A DNA stretch of 64,000 bases from Sepiola atlantica (GCA_963556195.1 OY744544.1:44542484-44606483); one strand, 5' to 3'. Shown: positions 1 to 11,223, counted from the first letter of the stretch. Program-made: numbers and translations. The notes: a model not told the origin generated them from the letters alone.

Positions 1-643
1 GTAATAACGTATACTATATATTATTTATAGCATTGTTGGCAATTCAATTAATGAACTGCACTGCAGTTTTCTAAGCATCTCAGGTCTGCCATCAGCCATA
101 GCTTTGTAGTAGGTCTTAATCCTTGACAATAAAGGACTTTACAGAACTCAATGTAACATGTGTTAAGATTTTCAAGAGGAAGGGCGTGCTTTTTAAGAGT
201 CTGAATTCAATGTTCCTTTTTATTTGTATTTTTATATAATTTCTTCTTTTTTTTTAAATGAACACAATCTAAAGAACTCCATCAAAAACATTCATGCATA
301 ATTGGCCGACTTTGAGTAAAATAATACTAAAGAAAAAAATTGATACATGATGAATAATGCCCAAAACAAAAAAGAATTTTAAAATTTTTGTCCCATTAAG
401 TTGTGGGGTCATCTTAAAAAACCAAAAAAAAACAAAAAAAAAAACCACACACACAATTTAACAATGAGACAAAGATTTTGATATTTTTTGTTTTGCAAAT
501 TTTTCATCCTGTATCATTTTTTTAAATAATTTTAAATAATTTTTTTTTTACTTTGGTAGAGCTCCACAGCCCTGTAAACCTGCCCCCCCCCCCCCTGATA
601 ATCACTGATTTATACCTCAGCAGCAAACAATATTAATGCATTT

Positions 644-755
644 TTATTTATTTTTTGCATAGATGTCTTTGTCTCTATCCCACACACTGTTGATGACGTC
701 TACCTGTTGTTTAGTCTTTGAAGAATTCCCCTTGGTTTGCGTCTTGTCTCGCAAT
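644..755 (-). CDS. Candidate terminal coding exon of a minus-strand host gene
   Basis: On the minus strand a pyrimidine-rich acceptor (ATCTTTTTCCCTGCAG) precedes an open segment that reads 36 hydrophilic residues after one split-codon base, starting LRDKTQTKGNSSKTKQQ and ending DIYAKNK before a TAA at 646-644. An AATAAA overlaps the stop. The segment is far less AT-rich than its flanks. Its phase (one base finishing a codon) fits the candidate exon at 3,266-3,303, which leaves two bases; together they make an Arg codon. The product is unrecognised: a Lys/Gln/Asn/Ser-rich tail with no domain visible. An internal GTAGAC could serve as a donor, so the exon might be alternatively ended. Inference rests on splice signals, phase and composition only. 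Confidence 0.5.
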
Positions 756-1339
756 CTGCAGGGAAAAAGATGTTTACATAAAATATCTGTGTATTTTGAC
801 TCTCATCCAAAATTCTGTTTTTCGCGTTCATTTTGTTTTTCTCGTTTATATGATGTAATGGATATTAGATGTATATATATTCCACTTTATCTATCTTCTT
901 TAATGGCTGACATAGTCTACATTTCGGTCGATGAGACCTCCCACAGGGTGTTATGTGGTGGGAGCCAAATTTATGAATAATGAACGGAATATAAATGTTA
1001 TTTTTAAATAAATTTAAAAAACAAAAAACTTGCATTTTTATGTGATGATTTGCGTCAATAAAACGTGTGCAAGCTTTTTTTTTTTTTTTTTTTTTAAGTT
1101 AAGAATTTTTATTATTGATTGAAAACATTTTAAAATTATAAATCCACTCTTTATTTTTTTTAATCAATAAAATAATTTTAAAAATTTTACTTAAGTTTAT
1201 GCAGAAGCCATTTCAAAGATTTTTCTATATTTTTCTGAAAATCATGTGGTTGGTTTTGGATAAATTGTTTTGTAATCTATTTCTTCATATATACTGGATA
1301 GAGCAATAAATCAATAAAAAGAATGATGAAAATAAAAGT

Positions 1340-1545
1340 TGGAAGAATTACAAATTTTATTAAATTATCAATAGTTTGAAAACATGGAGAAATCTTGAAT
1401 CCTTAATCCATGAATTTTCAAAGATAAATTTTTCTCATCAGAGTATAAATACCGGTAATCTATGTATTACCGGTAACAGAAGCTTTGAAAATATATACAT
1501 ATAGATAAAGACTTTTTGGCTAAAAGGATCTTAATTAGGGCAATC
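1340..1545. repeat. Dispersed repeat, copy 1 (second copy near 13,750-14,250)
   Basis: Shares blocks with 13,750-14,250, including ATGAATTTTCAAAGATAA-like sequence, CTTTGAAAATATATA and a GATCTxxxxxGGGCAA block. It contains the small palindrome TACCGGTAATC/TATTACCGGTA. No coding potential is seen. It may be a non-autonomous element of unknown class. Confidence 0.4.
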
Positions 1546-1793
1546 AACCCCAATAAATGATAAATAAAAAAATGGAAACATGGAAATGTTCAACATACTC
1601 AAATGTTTAAATGTTATGCATAAAGTCCGGATATACTGAGCAATAGCACTCAGATAGATCCATGCAATCTGAATGTGTAAATATCCGTGGAAAAAGCAAA
1701 AACAGTGAAAAACAAAATATCCAGTCCAGAGAATCCAAAATGCAAAATTAATAGGTCCAAATTCGAGTAATAATATCCATTGCCATAGATATA

Positions 1794-3096
1794 TATGAGA
1801 CCTGTCTAAAAAGTATCCGACCTTAGGCCAGAAAAAATATTTCAAATACCTGACGGGGTTGGCACCCTAATCCCCTTCAAAGTAGGCCCCTTGTGCTTGC
1901 ACACACTTAGCCCACTGATCCATCCACTGCTGGAAACACCTCTGGAAGTTTTCTTTTGGAATGGTATTCATCTCTGCCGTCGTGTTCTGCATTATCTCTT
2001 CTCTAGTCTCAAAACGGGAACATTTCAGTGGCGTCTTCAATTTTCGAAAGAATCTGAAGTAGCAAGGAGCCATGTCTGGAGAGTAGGAAGGTTGACGAAC
2101 GACTGGAATTCCATGTTTGGCCAAGAAATGTTCGATCAATTGGGATGAATGTGCGGGGGCGTTGTCGTGATGCAGTTGCCAGTTTTTCGCCATCCACATG
2201 TCTGGTCTTTTGCACCGAACTGCGTCACGGAGACGCCAGAGAACATCTTGATAGTATTCCTTTGTCACTGTTTGTCCTTCCGGTGCGTATTCGTGATGCA
2301 CAATTCCACGGATATCAAAGAAGACAGTCAGCATCACCTTGATTTTGCTTCGCGCCTGTCGCACTTTTTTGGCCTTGGAGACTTGGGATGCTTCCATTGC
2401 GACGACTGTCTTTTTGTTTCTGGGTTGTACCCGTACACCCATGACTCATCTCCTGTTATCACGGTGTTCAGAAACCAAGGATCAGTGTTGACGGTTTCCA
2501 GAAGGTCCTGTGCAACTTGAAAACAGAGGTCCTTTTGTTCCTGCGACAACAACTTTGGCACAAATTTTGCAGCCACTCTGTGCATGTTCAAATCATCACG
2601 CAAAATTGCATGTGCGGAATCTTTACTCACTCTGACCTCTTGGGCGATCTTCCGCATGGTTGAACGACGATCTTCCATCACCAAATTTTGCACCCTCTCA
2701 ACAACAGCTGCACTCCGAGCAGTTTGGGGTCTGCCAGAATGCTGGTCACTCTCCGCTAATGTGCGGCCATTTTTGAATCGGTTGAACCACTCCTTAATTT
2801 GTGTTACACCCATCACATCTTCTCCAAACACCTGCTGAATCTTAGGAATTGTTTTGGTTTGAGAATCACCAAGCTTTTGACAAAATTTGATGCAGTACCT
2901 TTGCTCAACATGTTCAGTCATCTTGAGAGAATCGGTAATCCGACGAACACGTTGTGTAGCACCTCACTCAGCGACCGACAGGCAGCGACTAATACGCATG
3001 AAGGTGTCTTCCATCACTGTGTAGAGTGGCGCTGCCCTAGCATCTGTATTTCGCACGGAAAAATAAAGGTCAGATACATTTTAGACAGACCTCGTA
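1794..3096 (-). mobile_element. Mariner DNA transposon, complete ends, inactive
   Basis: A 1.3-kb element bounded by TA dinucleotides with terminal inverted repeats of about 28-30 bp: TATGAGACCTGTCTAAAA on the left and, on the opposite strand, TACGAGGTCTGTCTAAAA on the right, then GTATC(C/T)GACCTT. Size, TA target duplication and transposase content are those of the Tc1/mariner superfamily, mariner family. The transposase is on the minus strand. The ends differ at several positions, suggesting an old copy. It lies within the predicted intron between the minus-strand exons at 3,266-3,303 and 755-644. Confidence 0.92.
1867..2921 (-). pseudogene. Mariner transposase, frameshifted and lacking its third catalytic Asp
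   Basis: The start is ATG at 2,921; the reading reaches a stop at 1,867, about 345 residues in two frames, the usual mariner length. Order: paired helix-turn-helix DNA-binding region (residues 1 to about 115, with TQIKEWFNRFKNGR and a SGRPQTAR linker), then the DDE/D catalytic core. TGDESW supplies Asp-158; HHDNAPAH supplies the second Asp. Where mariners have the third Asp, 34 residues on (normally APCD), this copy reads APCY, so the catalytic triad is broken. The two frames overlap at 2,334-2,442; a run of six A (minus strand, near 2,365-2,370) appears one base short, causing the frameshift. Plus-strand reading frames over this interval are shadows. Confidence 0.93.
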
Positions 3097-3265
3097 TATG
3101 GTTGGGTTTGTCTATCGAAAGCTTGTTTTGTCAATCACTAAAGCTGACAAACTTCTCAGAGAAAAACAAACGATAGAATTTAGGTTTGCAGATCAGGTGT
3201 TGATTTGAGGTGACATTTTAAATATGCTATACCCAAGAGAGATCAACACCTAGTGACCCACTTAC

Positions 3266-3303
3266 CTGTTCTGCATGAGAGTTATCCTTCCCATCTCGTC
3301 GGC
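3266..3303 (-). CDS. Candidate 38-bp penultimate exon, minus strand
   Basis: The minus strand shows acceptor CTTACTTTTCAG, 38 bases, then donor GTAAGTGGG. In the frame that joins 755-644 it reads ADEMGRITLMQN plus two bases of an Arg codon. The other open frame (RRDGKDNSHAEQ) would not match the downstream phase. GC content is about 53% in an AT-rich setting. The intron down to 755 is about 2.5 kb and contains the whole mariner element. I do not recognise the protein. The exon is short enough that chance cannot be excluded, but two good sites, phase agreement with the next exon and a following stop with AATAAA support it. Confidence 0.5.
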
Positions 3304-3309
3304 CTGAAA

Positions 3310-6290
3310 AGTAAGCTCAGACATGAAAAAATGGTTTTACTCGATGCAAGTTCAATTCCTCTCACCATAATAAAGATTTCTGTGGTTCCAATGAAAGAAA
3401 AGTGTATATTTGAAAAGGGACAGCTGCAAACGTTTTTTATTTAAAAAGTTTTTAATTCATTTTTCCATGTTATATTCCCTGCAATTTCACTACACATGTT
3501 TAAGGTATTGTAACCCTCCTTGGGTGGTAATTGATTTGTATTGTGTAATATCTCTTAAATATTTAAAAACTTATTTTTAAGATATTGCTTAATAAAGGAA
3601 AAGTTGTTTTATGTTGAGGTTCTTAATCAATCGTTGGCTTTTAGTGAGTAGCAGTCCTCATTTTTGAACTGGGAAATTTTCAATACACTACCGATATTCG
3701 TTGAGGTATATAAGACTTAAAATTCATCAGTGGGAAACTACAAGTCTGACTGAAGCCAAAGTAGAAGTATGAGTGAGAGGGAGTGAAAAGAAAAAAAAAA
3801 GTAAGAGTGTGGTGGGAGTCAGATGGGAAGGAGAAAAAAGTGTATTCTCTGATAAACTAACCCTGTTTTATTGTGACACTGGCAGGAACTTGTCATGGGA
3901 TGGGTATTCCAGCTAATAATCCATATTTTTTGTTGCATGATTTTAAAGTTAGTTTTATTTTACTTCATTATTTAGAAACTTTAGAACATTCTATTTGGAA
4001 AAACACTGTTGTTGTTATTAGCAGTAATACGCTTTTGAAGTTAAGTGTAGATATGGTTTGCCAAATGCATATGGTTACTTCGATAAGATTGACACAGTTT
4101 GGTACAAGGATCAACTATGGCCTTGTATATGCGTAGGTATAAGATTGGTTAATTATAAAGCAGACAAAGCAGTCATATTGGGAAAGGTGTGAACTCCCAC
4201 TCTCTTCACCTATGGGTAAAGTAATGACAGAAGTTTGTCATTTACAATAGTAATCTCCAATGAATTGTATATTATAGGTAGTGTAGTGAATAACTGTTAC
4301 GTGTTGATGTTTATACGTTTCGGTTCAATTACACCTCTTGTTCTTGGTCCTTCGTTGTCACCGACTTCACCACAAGAACAGTGTATAAAAAGTAACGAAA
4401 AATAGTGTTACGTCTTGAACGTTTCGGTTCATTTGCAACTCAGAAAAATGAAGGAAGTAGAACCGTTAACAGATTTATTTAACAAACACACTGATAAAAT
4501 TAGAATGTAGAAAAACCGCTGAACGCGAGATACTTGTTTGATTGTGGGACCGTTCTGTTTACTTTTCACTGTTTGGCAAACGACTCCTTCAATCCCAGGG
4601 GCGATAACTCTTACTTTGCTTCAAGGGAAATAACTCGATTTTGATTTGTTAGGTTGACCTAACAATAACACCATAGAAAACGGAAGGCCATAACTATATA
4701 AACTTCATTCAGCTATTTCGATAGTACGGTTACAATATGATGTGTATGAGTCATAAACGATGAAACAGCTTTATTTTATGTCTATGTACATATGCACCTA
4801 TTTATAGGTTGAGCTCTCTGATAGAGACAATAGCACTTTTCACTTAGCGGAAAGCAATAATCTTCTGTAAAAGAATAGATTTCTCTCGGTTATTAGTAAT
4901 GTGGTAAAAATATGTAAACAAAGTACATATATAGCACTATAATTTCTTTTACTGTCAGTTGCGAGTTATTAGAGCAATGGATAGGGTATTTGACTGTTGA
5001 TCGCATTTGGATGTGACTGCCCATTTGGATTTTTAATCTCGACATGGATGGACGTTCTACGTTTAGCCAGCCTGATGTCGTAAAAGATTAAACAGCTGTC
5101 TGTGGATAACTATAAAGAGTTAAAAAGTTATATTAAAGAGGAATTAATTAGGGAAGTTTTTGGTTAAAAAAAATGGCGTTTAAATAACTCAAAGTTTTTG
5201 ATATGCCAGAAAAGAGACATACGAAGCAAAACTGTTCTTATCTCAAACTCTTCCGTGAAATAAAAAATTTGGCACTAAAAATATTAGCATTAAACATCTG
5301 AATATTTTGACTCGCATCCAATCTTTATAGATTCACCATATTTTGCTTGCATTTTATTATTTCTATCAGCAAGACCCATGGAAATTCCACACGTAAAGGA
5401 AAATGGGTTTGAATTGTATCATTTTACCTATTTAGAGAGAAAACCCAATATAAGCGTAATATAATTTAATCAAGAAATGAATGGAAATACATTTTAAACG
5501 CACATTTGATGTTGTCCTTCTCTTGCATTGTCTATTTTTCTTTTACTGTCAACTCATGTGCAACTCTCTCAACTGATATAACCCCCTTTTTCTCATCCTT
5601 TCCCATATATCAACGCATGTGAATTACCCCCTCCCCTTCTTTTTTAACTCTTCTCCCCCTCTTTTTGTCTGAATAAATGTATGCTGTTAGCTTCTACTTA
5701 ACACTTATGTTATTATGGAAATTAACTAAAGCGTAACATATGAACAAACAGATTCCACATGTATTTTAAATATATAGATTATGCAGTGAATAGTAGAATG
5801 CTTTGACCATTTTCCATTTGTTGGTAGCTTGGTTTGTGATCAAGGTGACACAAAATCTACCACAAAACTTGATAGAACAGTGTTTACCATGTACCACAAA
5901 AGATGGTTAAATTTTAGAATCGATCTGAAAATATGTGAATCCAAAAATTTGATGATTGATTACGACGACAACATCATAAAAAAGGGGCTTTTTTTTAATT
6001 GTCCAATTTTGGCATGCTTACTCCAATAATCATAAATTCTTAGAATCCTAGTATAGTTTGATGACAAATATTTTCATTTAGATTGTTGTTTTCACCATTT
6101 GCCACTTCTGTATATATATATTTTTACTTGCAAAGTCCCCACTTATCAAGGTCAAAAGCCACTCGAGGATAAGAGTGAATAAGATAGTAAGATTGTCAGT
6201 TGAATGATGAATATTATGAAAGGATTTAAAATGATGAATGGAATGAACAAAATTTGATTACCTATGAAGACGTTTTATGACAAGTATTTG
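3310..6290. other. AT-rich non-coding stretch with repeat fragments
   Basis: No gene is supported. A block at 4,020-4,070 recurs at 29,552-29,600 (CGCTTTTGAAGTTAAGTGTA-type sequence), so this is partly a dispersed repeat. 4,297-4,675 begins TGTTACG and ends AATAACA and includes a CAAGGGAAATAACTC molluscan-type motif; a solo LTR or short element is possible, but no target duplication was found. The rest is low-complexity AT sequence. Confidence 0.4.
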
Positions 6291-6299
6291 TTTACATTG

Positions 6300-6430
6300 G
6301 ACTTGAAAAACAACCATGTTATAGTCTGCTGGGAAGCAGTCCCGTGGTAATGTGTTCCACAGATGGGAAATTCTTGGAAAGAAACTCTGTTCATGGGAAT
6401 TCTGTTAGGCACATGGAGGAAGGAAAGTTC
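6300..6430 (+). repeat. Dispersed repeat shared with 19,960-20,120
   Basis: Carries GTAATGTGTTCCACAGATGG followed by AAATTCTTGGAAAGAAACTC and TGTTCATGG, matched with few changes on the minus strand at about 20,120-20,020. Class unknown; it may be a piece of a retrotransposon. Confidence 0.45.
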
Positions 6431-6599
6431 TTTGCAGTATTACAATATGACAGCAGAAAACATTATGTTGACGTTTGGGTGTTTCATGTTTCATGCACCT
6501 GATTTGTTATGCTTCTAGATTGTGGAAGAGTATATTTATAATCCGGATTTGATTTTCATATTAAAAAAAAAGAATCCCATCTGTTTACATTTGAGAGAA

Positions 6600-6695
6600 T
6601 GTGGACATATTGACACACTGGTTCCTGTAAGATCACAGAAGTTAAGCAACGTTAAGCCTGGTCAGTACTTCGATGGAATATCAGGTGCTGTATGT
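6600..6695 (+). pseudogene. 5S rRNA pseudogene or 5S-derived repeat
   Basis: Resembles animal 5S rRNA over its length: a TGGACATATTGACACACTGG start (compare the 5S 5' end), then GATCACAGAAGTTAAGCAAC covering the box A region, then GCCTGGTCAGTACTTCGATG (box C), then TATCAGGTGCTGTATG at the 3' end. The segment that should follow GATGG (about 13 bases, GTGACCGCCTGGG in molluscs) is missing and the 5' part is shortened, so the RNA could not fold normally. No tandem 5S units lie nearby. Either a processed or dispersed pseudogene or a 5S-headed SINE; the flank after 6,700 has no recognisable SINE body. Confidence 0.8.
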
Positions 6696-7080
6696 AAAAC
6701 CCAGTTCTAGTGGATTTGCAAGTCAAGAGTCGGTATCAATCTGCAAAAACGACAAACAAAACAGACAATCCTGGATTGTTCGTTTTGATCTATTCCGACC
6801 AGACACTTGCCGGCGATGACAGATGGAATTCAGATTAAGAGAGAAAATATAAATGAAATAAATGTGGATTGGAATTTGAAATCTCCCATGATAGAGATGT
6901 TTAACCTTGTAAGAAAAGTGGCATTTAGAGGTTTAACTATATTTCCAATTCCTGTCCTCATTTCATTTGTTCGTTTCTGCTTGTGTTTTCTCTTTTTTTT
7001 TTTTTTTTTTAATTTTCTTATCTTTTTGTTTTTGCTGGGGATGGGGCATCCTACCAGAAGCCAGACATTCACCCGCTATT

Positions 7081-8245
7081 TCAGAGACTCCAACCAAGAG
7101 ATCTTTTTAAGATTCTAACCATCCTTTTAAGTGCAATTGTTTGTATCTCTCTTGCACTTAGTTCACTGGGTATATTCACCGGGTGGTTTCTAAAATTCTT
7201 TTTCATGTGCCCAGTTGCTCCTATGATTACTGGAATAATGAAGACCTTCTTAAGATTCCAGTTTCTTATCATGTGGTACATAATACCTTGGTATTTCGTT
7301 ATCTTCTCCCTCTCAGCTATGTTTAAGCCAGCATCATTAGGGACACTGACTTCAACTAGGGTTGCCACTTTCTGCCTCTTGTCCCATATAACTATGTCAG
7401 GATTAACAGCTCCATTTTCTAAAAATGTAGCTGTAAGGATTGCATAGTCATAGTGGATGGTGTATGACTTATTTCCGACAGTTCTTTCTGGTATTTGTTC
7501 CCAGGACTTGCTTCTATACTGGATATTCATTTTTGTTATAGATAGTCCAGTAGAGATATTTACACATTTCTGTGTGGCAGAACCTGCACTTGCTGTCGTT
7601 GCTTAAAAGCATTGGTCATCAAGCCTTGATCTTTGGCAGCCATTATCATCCTCTCCTGATGATAGTAGAGCGATCCTCTACATAGTCAACATAGCCTTCC
7701 TTATCTATATATTCCAAGCATAGTTATTCCAGAAAATATATGGTATGTTGTTGGTTTGCCCATTTTTACAGTTTTCTACTATGGAAGGTCTATTTCTGAT
7801 GGCTTTTTTGGGCTATTTCCATTGCATGCTTGTTTTGTGAGACAGCCTTGTCCAAAATGTTTGGCCAGTATTGTGTTCTACTGGCTCTTATTTTTTATGT
7901 TGATGTACCAGCATAAGTTTTGGGTTCTGGGAGCTCATCAGATATTGGCGAGTGCTCACAATAGTGGCTTGATGTGGATGGTTAATCTCTGAAAGACCCA
8001 TACCTCCTGCTCCTCTGGGCAGATACAGCCTTGGTAAACACTGGTTTCTGTACATTATTCTGTACAGTATCAACATTTTCCTTGTGTTTGTGTCTGGTCT
8101 GTTAATGTCTTTTTGTGGCCAGTCTATAAATACCAAAGGTGTATGTTATCACTGGCATAGCGATTTGGTTAATAGCAGTTATTTTGTTTTTATCTGTAAG
8201 CTATGTTTTGCAGATTTTTCTTACACGGCATACATATTCTTTGCC
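7081..8245 (-). pseudogene. LINE ORF, C-terminal part (thumb and endonuclease-like domain)
   Basis: Segments in order: an INQIAMPVITYTFGI block and TRKMLILYRIMYR, then RLYLPRGAGGMGLSEI, both characteristic of the region after the RT palm in a widespread invertebrate LINE group. These are followed by a 149-residue open part (7,530-7,081) with NPDIVIWDKRQ, VEVSVPNDAG, EREKITKYQ and IPVIIGATG. The spaced PD...E-x-S/V pattern fits a restriction-like endonuclease fold, but I infer this from family resemblance only. Stops and frame changes between the pieces show it is dead. The terminal TGA is at 7,083-7,081. Confidence 0.78.
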
Positions 8246-8259
8246 AATTTTTTCCTTCG

Positions 8260-9790
8260 TCTTGGCATGTTGAATAGAATCATTTTCTTCAATGCCGGGT
8301 GGCTTTTCTACATTTATTGTTTCTCTTATAAAGTTTCTGGAGAATATTTTCCCATTGGTTTTCATTTGTTCATTCTCCATTTTTGCTTTGTTTTTATTCT
8401 TTTGTCAAGTGCTGCTATCTTGTCTTCCAGCTCCTTTGCAATGTTTTTAATTTCCTCTATATTGGTCTGATATTTAGAACTGAACCTGTAGATGGTCATC
8501 TTCAGCCGACCCCGCACTGTGGGGGCTGCAAGGAATTGTTTGATCTTGCACAATTAATTTCTGCATCGGTTAAGTTGCTTTCGAAGCTTCAGTTTCCAAG
8601 GTGATGATGTTCTTGGTGCTCTGGATCTCCATTCGTTTCAGAATTGAGGGAATGTTTTCCTAACAATGTATTATCCTGCAGCATAAGTAACCTGGTTCAG
8701 TTCTGTGAGGAATGTGTTGGCTAGCACAAGTCTATGGAGAGCGATGTTTGTATTTTTTATGACTGCCTTGGTAGCTTCTGAGGCTTGGATTTTAGGCAGT
8801 TGAGATTTTTCATCTTGCGTCATCATCTGAACTTTCTCAATGGTATTACCAAGTTCTTCCTCCAGGGCCAACCGGCAATTCCAGAGGTAATGGTGGTGGT
8901 TCAGGTGAAGGTGTTGGTGGTTGTCCCAGTAATAGTGGTGTGGAAGAACTAGGGTTCTGTGAGGGGCTACCTGGTGATGGTGGGAGACCTGTCTGGGAGT
9001 CACTTATTGAAGGGGATCCTAGTAGTGAAAGAGATCTATGGTCGGTAGTCATGGGTGAATGGTGATGCGGTTCTGTCTGTGTTTGTGGTGTAGTGTGTTG
9101 ATCGGTGATGGGAATTGTGATGGGACTTTCCAGTGGATTTTTTTTGGGGGGGGGGGGGGGGTCAATAAATGCTGCTATTTCTGTTCTCATATAGTCTAGT
9201 TCAGCCTCATTGAACACCTTGTCCTTCCTTTGGCAGGTTAGGTTTCTGGCAGAAATATTTCTCTTGCCTGGACAGAAGTGGAAGAATATTTCTGTTCAGG
9301 TTTTTGCCCTCTGTTGGCTTGAGCATATTCCGTGGCCCATAACGGTGTCCACTTTTCCTCTCTCCCATCTGGACTCCTGTTTTCGTCTGGTTTCTTCTTA
9401 GATAGGGAGGTAGTCCCTTTCTGCCTCCCTTAGGGCTACATTTTTTATGATGGTATTCTCATCTGGTGTTATATATATATATATGCCCATCTGGGAAACG
9501 AGGGGTTGTAAGTGGTCCACTGATGTGTTTTTTGTCTTCGGTGAGGGCAAATTCTTTGTTCTTCTTGGTTAAAATCTTATTCGATATTTTGCTCCACTTG
9601 TTAAACTTAGAATAGTAATAGCAATACAACAATATCTTCTTCTGTGCCACGGACTCTGGTTTAGTTTTTAGGCCTCTTATATTTCTTTTTATTGTCACTG
9701 CACATGATACAGATAGGGGGGGGGGGCAGGGCCTTTTTTATCATGTTCTGATGGTTGTCCCTAGTTTGCCTCTGTCATGGCTGGAGTGCC
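8260..9790 (-). pseudogene. LINE ORF, N-terminal part (proline-rich and helical)
   Basis: From 5' to 3': a Lys-rich start region (9,698-9,459), a Cys-containing stretch near 9,270-9,220, then FNEAELDYMRTEIAAFI, a Pro/Ser/Thr-rich low-complexity linker (9,160-8,880), then a helical block with LPKIQASEATKAV and ELNQVTYAAG, and finally a Lys-rich coiled segment (8,553-8,362). The last two blocks have the layout seen just before the RT domain in this LINE group. The sequence then runs through a PPGIEENDSIQ-like remnant before joining C-terminal sequence, without any RT motif. Frameshifts are present. Confidence 0.65.
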
Positions 9791-10259
9791 ACTTCCAAAG
9801 GCAGGAAAGTTTACACCCTTACTTACCGCTTCCCACCTGGTGTGAAACCAGGCTGAGGTGTCCTTTTTATCCTTAGTGTAGCCAGTATTAAGTCTTATTT
9901 TTATTTTAATTTTATAATGTCTTCATTGTCAACAGCTTCTTATTGGTTATTCAAAACTGTCCTCTATTAATAGAGGGAATGCCTTAGTCTACAACCCGGG
10001 TATGTGTTGGATGGCCTGAGGAGATGGCGCATCATTTTTTTTTTTAATAATTGGCTAGGGTTTATTTCATATGAGAAGTATCCTCATGTCAGGGTTGCCT
10101 GACAAACCTTGTACAGAGAGACCGAAGACACTCGAAAATAGTGTCTAGTAGATATTCAATTCTCTCTGATTCAAACAAATATGACTTTTCAAATATTAAA
10201 ATGAAGTCAAACATACAGTGTTCTAAAACGAATTTGCCCTCATTTGAACGCTTTCAAAG

Positions 10260-10420
10260 ACTTTAAAACACAAAAGAAATTATGCAGTTAGGTAAAAAAG
10301 TAACCTTTATTACCTTTGGTAACGGTTATTTGTTGAATATTTGTTTTGTTTTTCAACCCTTTTCTTTTTAACTATAATGTACCATTGCCACAATTTATAT
10401 ATATTTTTTGTTTGTAATAA
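10260..10420 (+). repeat. Dispersed repeat shared with 44,100-44,640
   Basis: The block ACTTTAAAACACAAAAGAAA, TTACCTTTGGTAAC and GTTATTTGTTGAATATT recurs at 44,560-44,635 in the same orientation and at 44,160-44,210 in reverse. No coding sequence. Confidence 0.45.
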
Positions 10421-10446
10421 CAATGCTTTTCTTTTCTTAATTACAG

Positions 10447-10475
10447 AAAGATTTGAGTTTGTCTCGTAAAGGAAG
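10447..10475 (+). CDS. Candidate 29-bp microexon, plus strand
   Basis: Acceptor CTTTTCTTAATTACAG, 29 bases, then donor GTAAGTTC. Only one of three frames is open, reading KDLSLSRKG plus two bases. That phase fits the candidate exon at 33,174-33,253, where the completed codon is Ser. The product is unknown; the Ser/Lys/Arg-rich peptide resembles a regulatory linker. It would be separated from the next exon by about 22.7 kb, a length normal for large mollusc introns. Chance cannot be excluded for so short an exon. Confidence 0.4.
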
Positions 10476-10889
10476 GTAAGTTCAATTTGATGAAATTCTT
10501 TTTTTTTTTCTTATTGTAATCTTTACACTTAAAGGTTAGTAACAATGTCTCTCCAAACAGTTCTGCTGCATTTCATGACATAGTTTTTAAAAAAAAGTTG
10601 ACAGGAGTGATAGCCGTCCTATTGCAGTACCACCAGTCTAGTCTACCCTATTATTTAACCCATAGCTGAAGGGAGGACAGTTGGATTCATATATAAATGA
10701 CTTTATATCCAATAGTTGAAGTGCTAAATAATTCCTTTTAAATTTTAGGTCACAAAGTAATTCATTTTTTTCTTTTTTCAACTATTGACAGTAACATTAA
10801 GATTAAAATGGCTGACTAGTTATGAAAAAACTAAAATTAATTCTGGTAGAATTGATTTTGTAATTAAATTTATTTTTTTTAATATTATT

Positions 10890-11150
10890 TTTTTGCCCTG
10901 TTGGTGGAGCTTAAAATTCGCTGATTGCAACCCCATGCAAAGGGGAAATGCCTTCCCCCCCCCCCCTGTGAAAATGGGGCCACCTGTTGACTGTGGTTGG
11001 CGACCAGTGATGCCGTAGGATGGGATCCTGGTGGAATAGGCATTTGTCCACTTTAGCCCATACTTTGGCTTGACGGGAGGTCAGAGAGCTCAATCCGATC
11101 AATCAGCTGGTCACATCATGCCCTAGTATCTATAAGTTCATCCTCAACCA
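10890..11150. repeat. Moderately GC-rich repeat-like block of unknown class
   Basis: Less AT-rich than its surroundings, with a C11 run and phrases such as GGCCACCTGTTGACTG and GGTTGGCGACCAGTGATG. No reading frame with recognisable content. Probably a decayed retroelement piece next to the minisatellite. Confidence 0.3.
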
Positions 11151-11223
11151 TATTATTCAATCTGGTTCTTCAAAAAATAAAAACCTTTATAAAGTAACAT
11201 TTCGAGAGAAGTAATTTTTGTTT

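Larger units (their letters stand above)
6990..9790 (-). mobile_element. Non-LTR retrotransposon with its RT domain deleted
   Basis: Read on the minus strand, the N-terminal part (9,790-8,260), the C-terminal part (8,245-7,081), a short 3' UTR and a poly-A tract (poly-T at 6,990-7,010 on plus) follow in order. The reverse-transcriptase domain expected between the two parts is absent, leaving a join near 8,240-8,265. Multiple stops occur. The C-terminal domain type, with a possible PD-(D/E)XK-like endonuclease, suggests the R2/R4/NeSL-like group, but the clade assignment is inference. The 5' boundary is uncertain, somewhere between 9,700 and 9,890, and no target duplication was identified. Confidence 0.82.

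Noticed and set aside
663..980. 105-codon plus-strand frame
   Set aside because: Overlaps the better-supported minus-strand exon, has no recognisable domain and no donor site.
1891..3176. Plus-strand frames across the mariner
   Set aside because: Shadows of the minus-strand transposase, which has recognisable motifs.
4297..4675. Solo LTR with TGTTACG...AATAACA ends
   Set aside because: No target-site duplication and no second copy found; kept only as a remark.
8084..8604. Plus-strand frames over the LINE (128 and 73 codons)
   Set aside because: Antisense shadows of the minus-strand LINE remnants.
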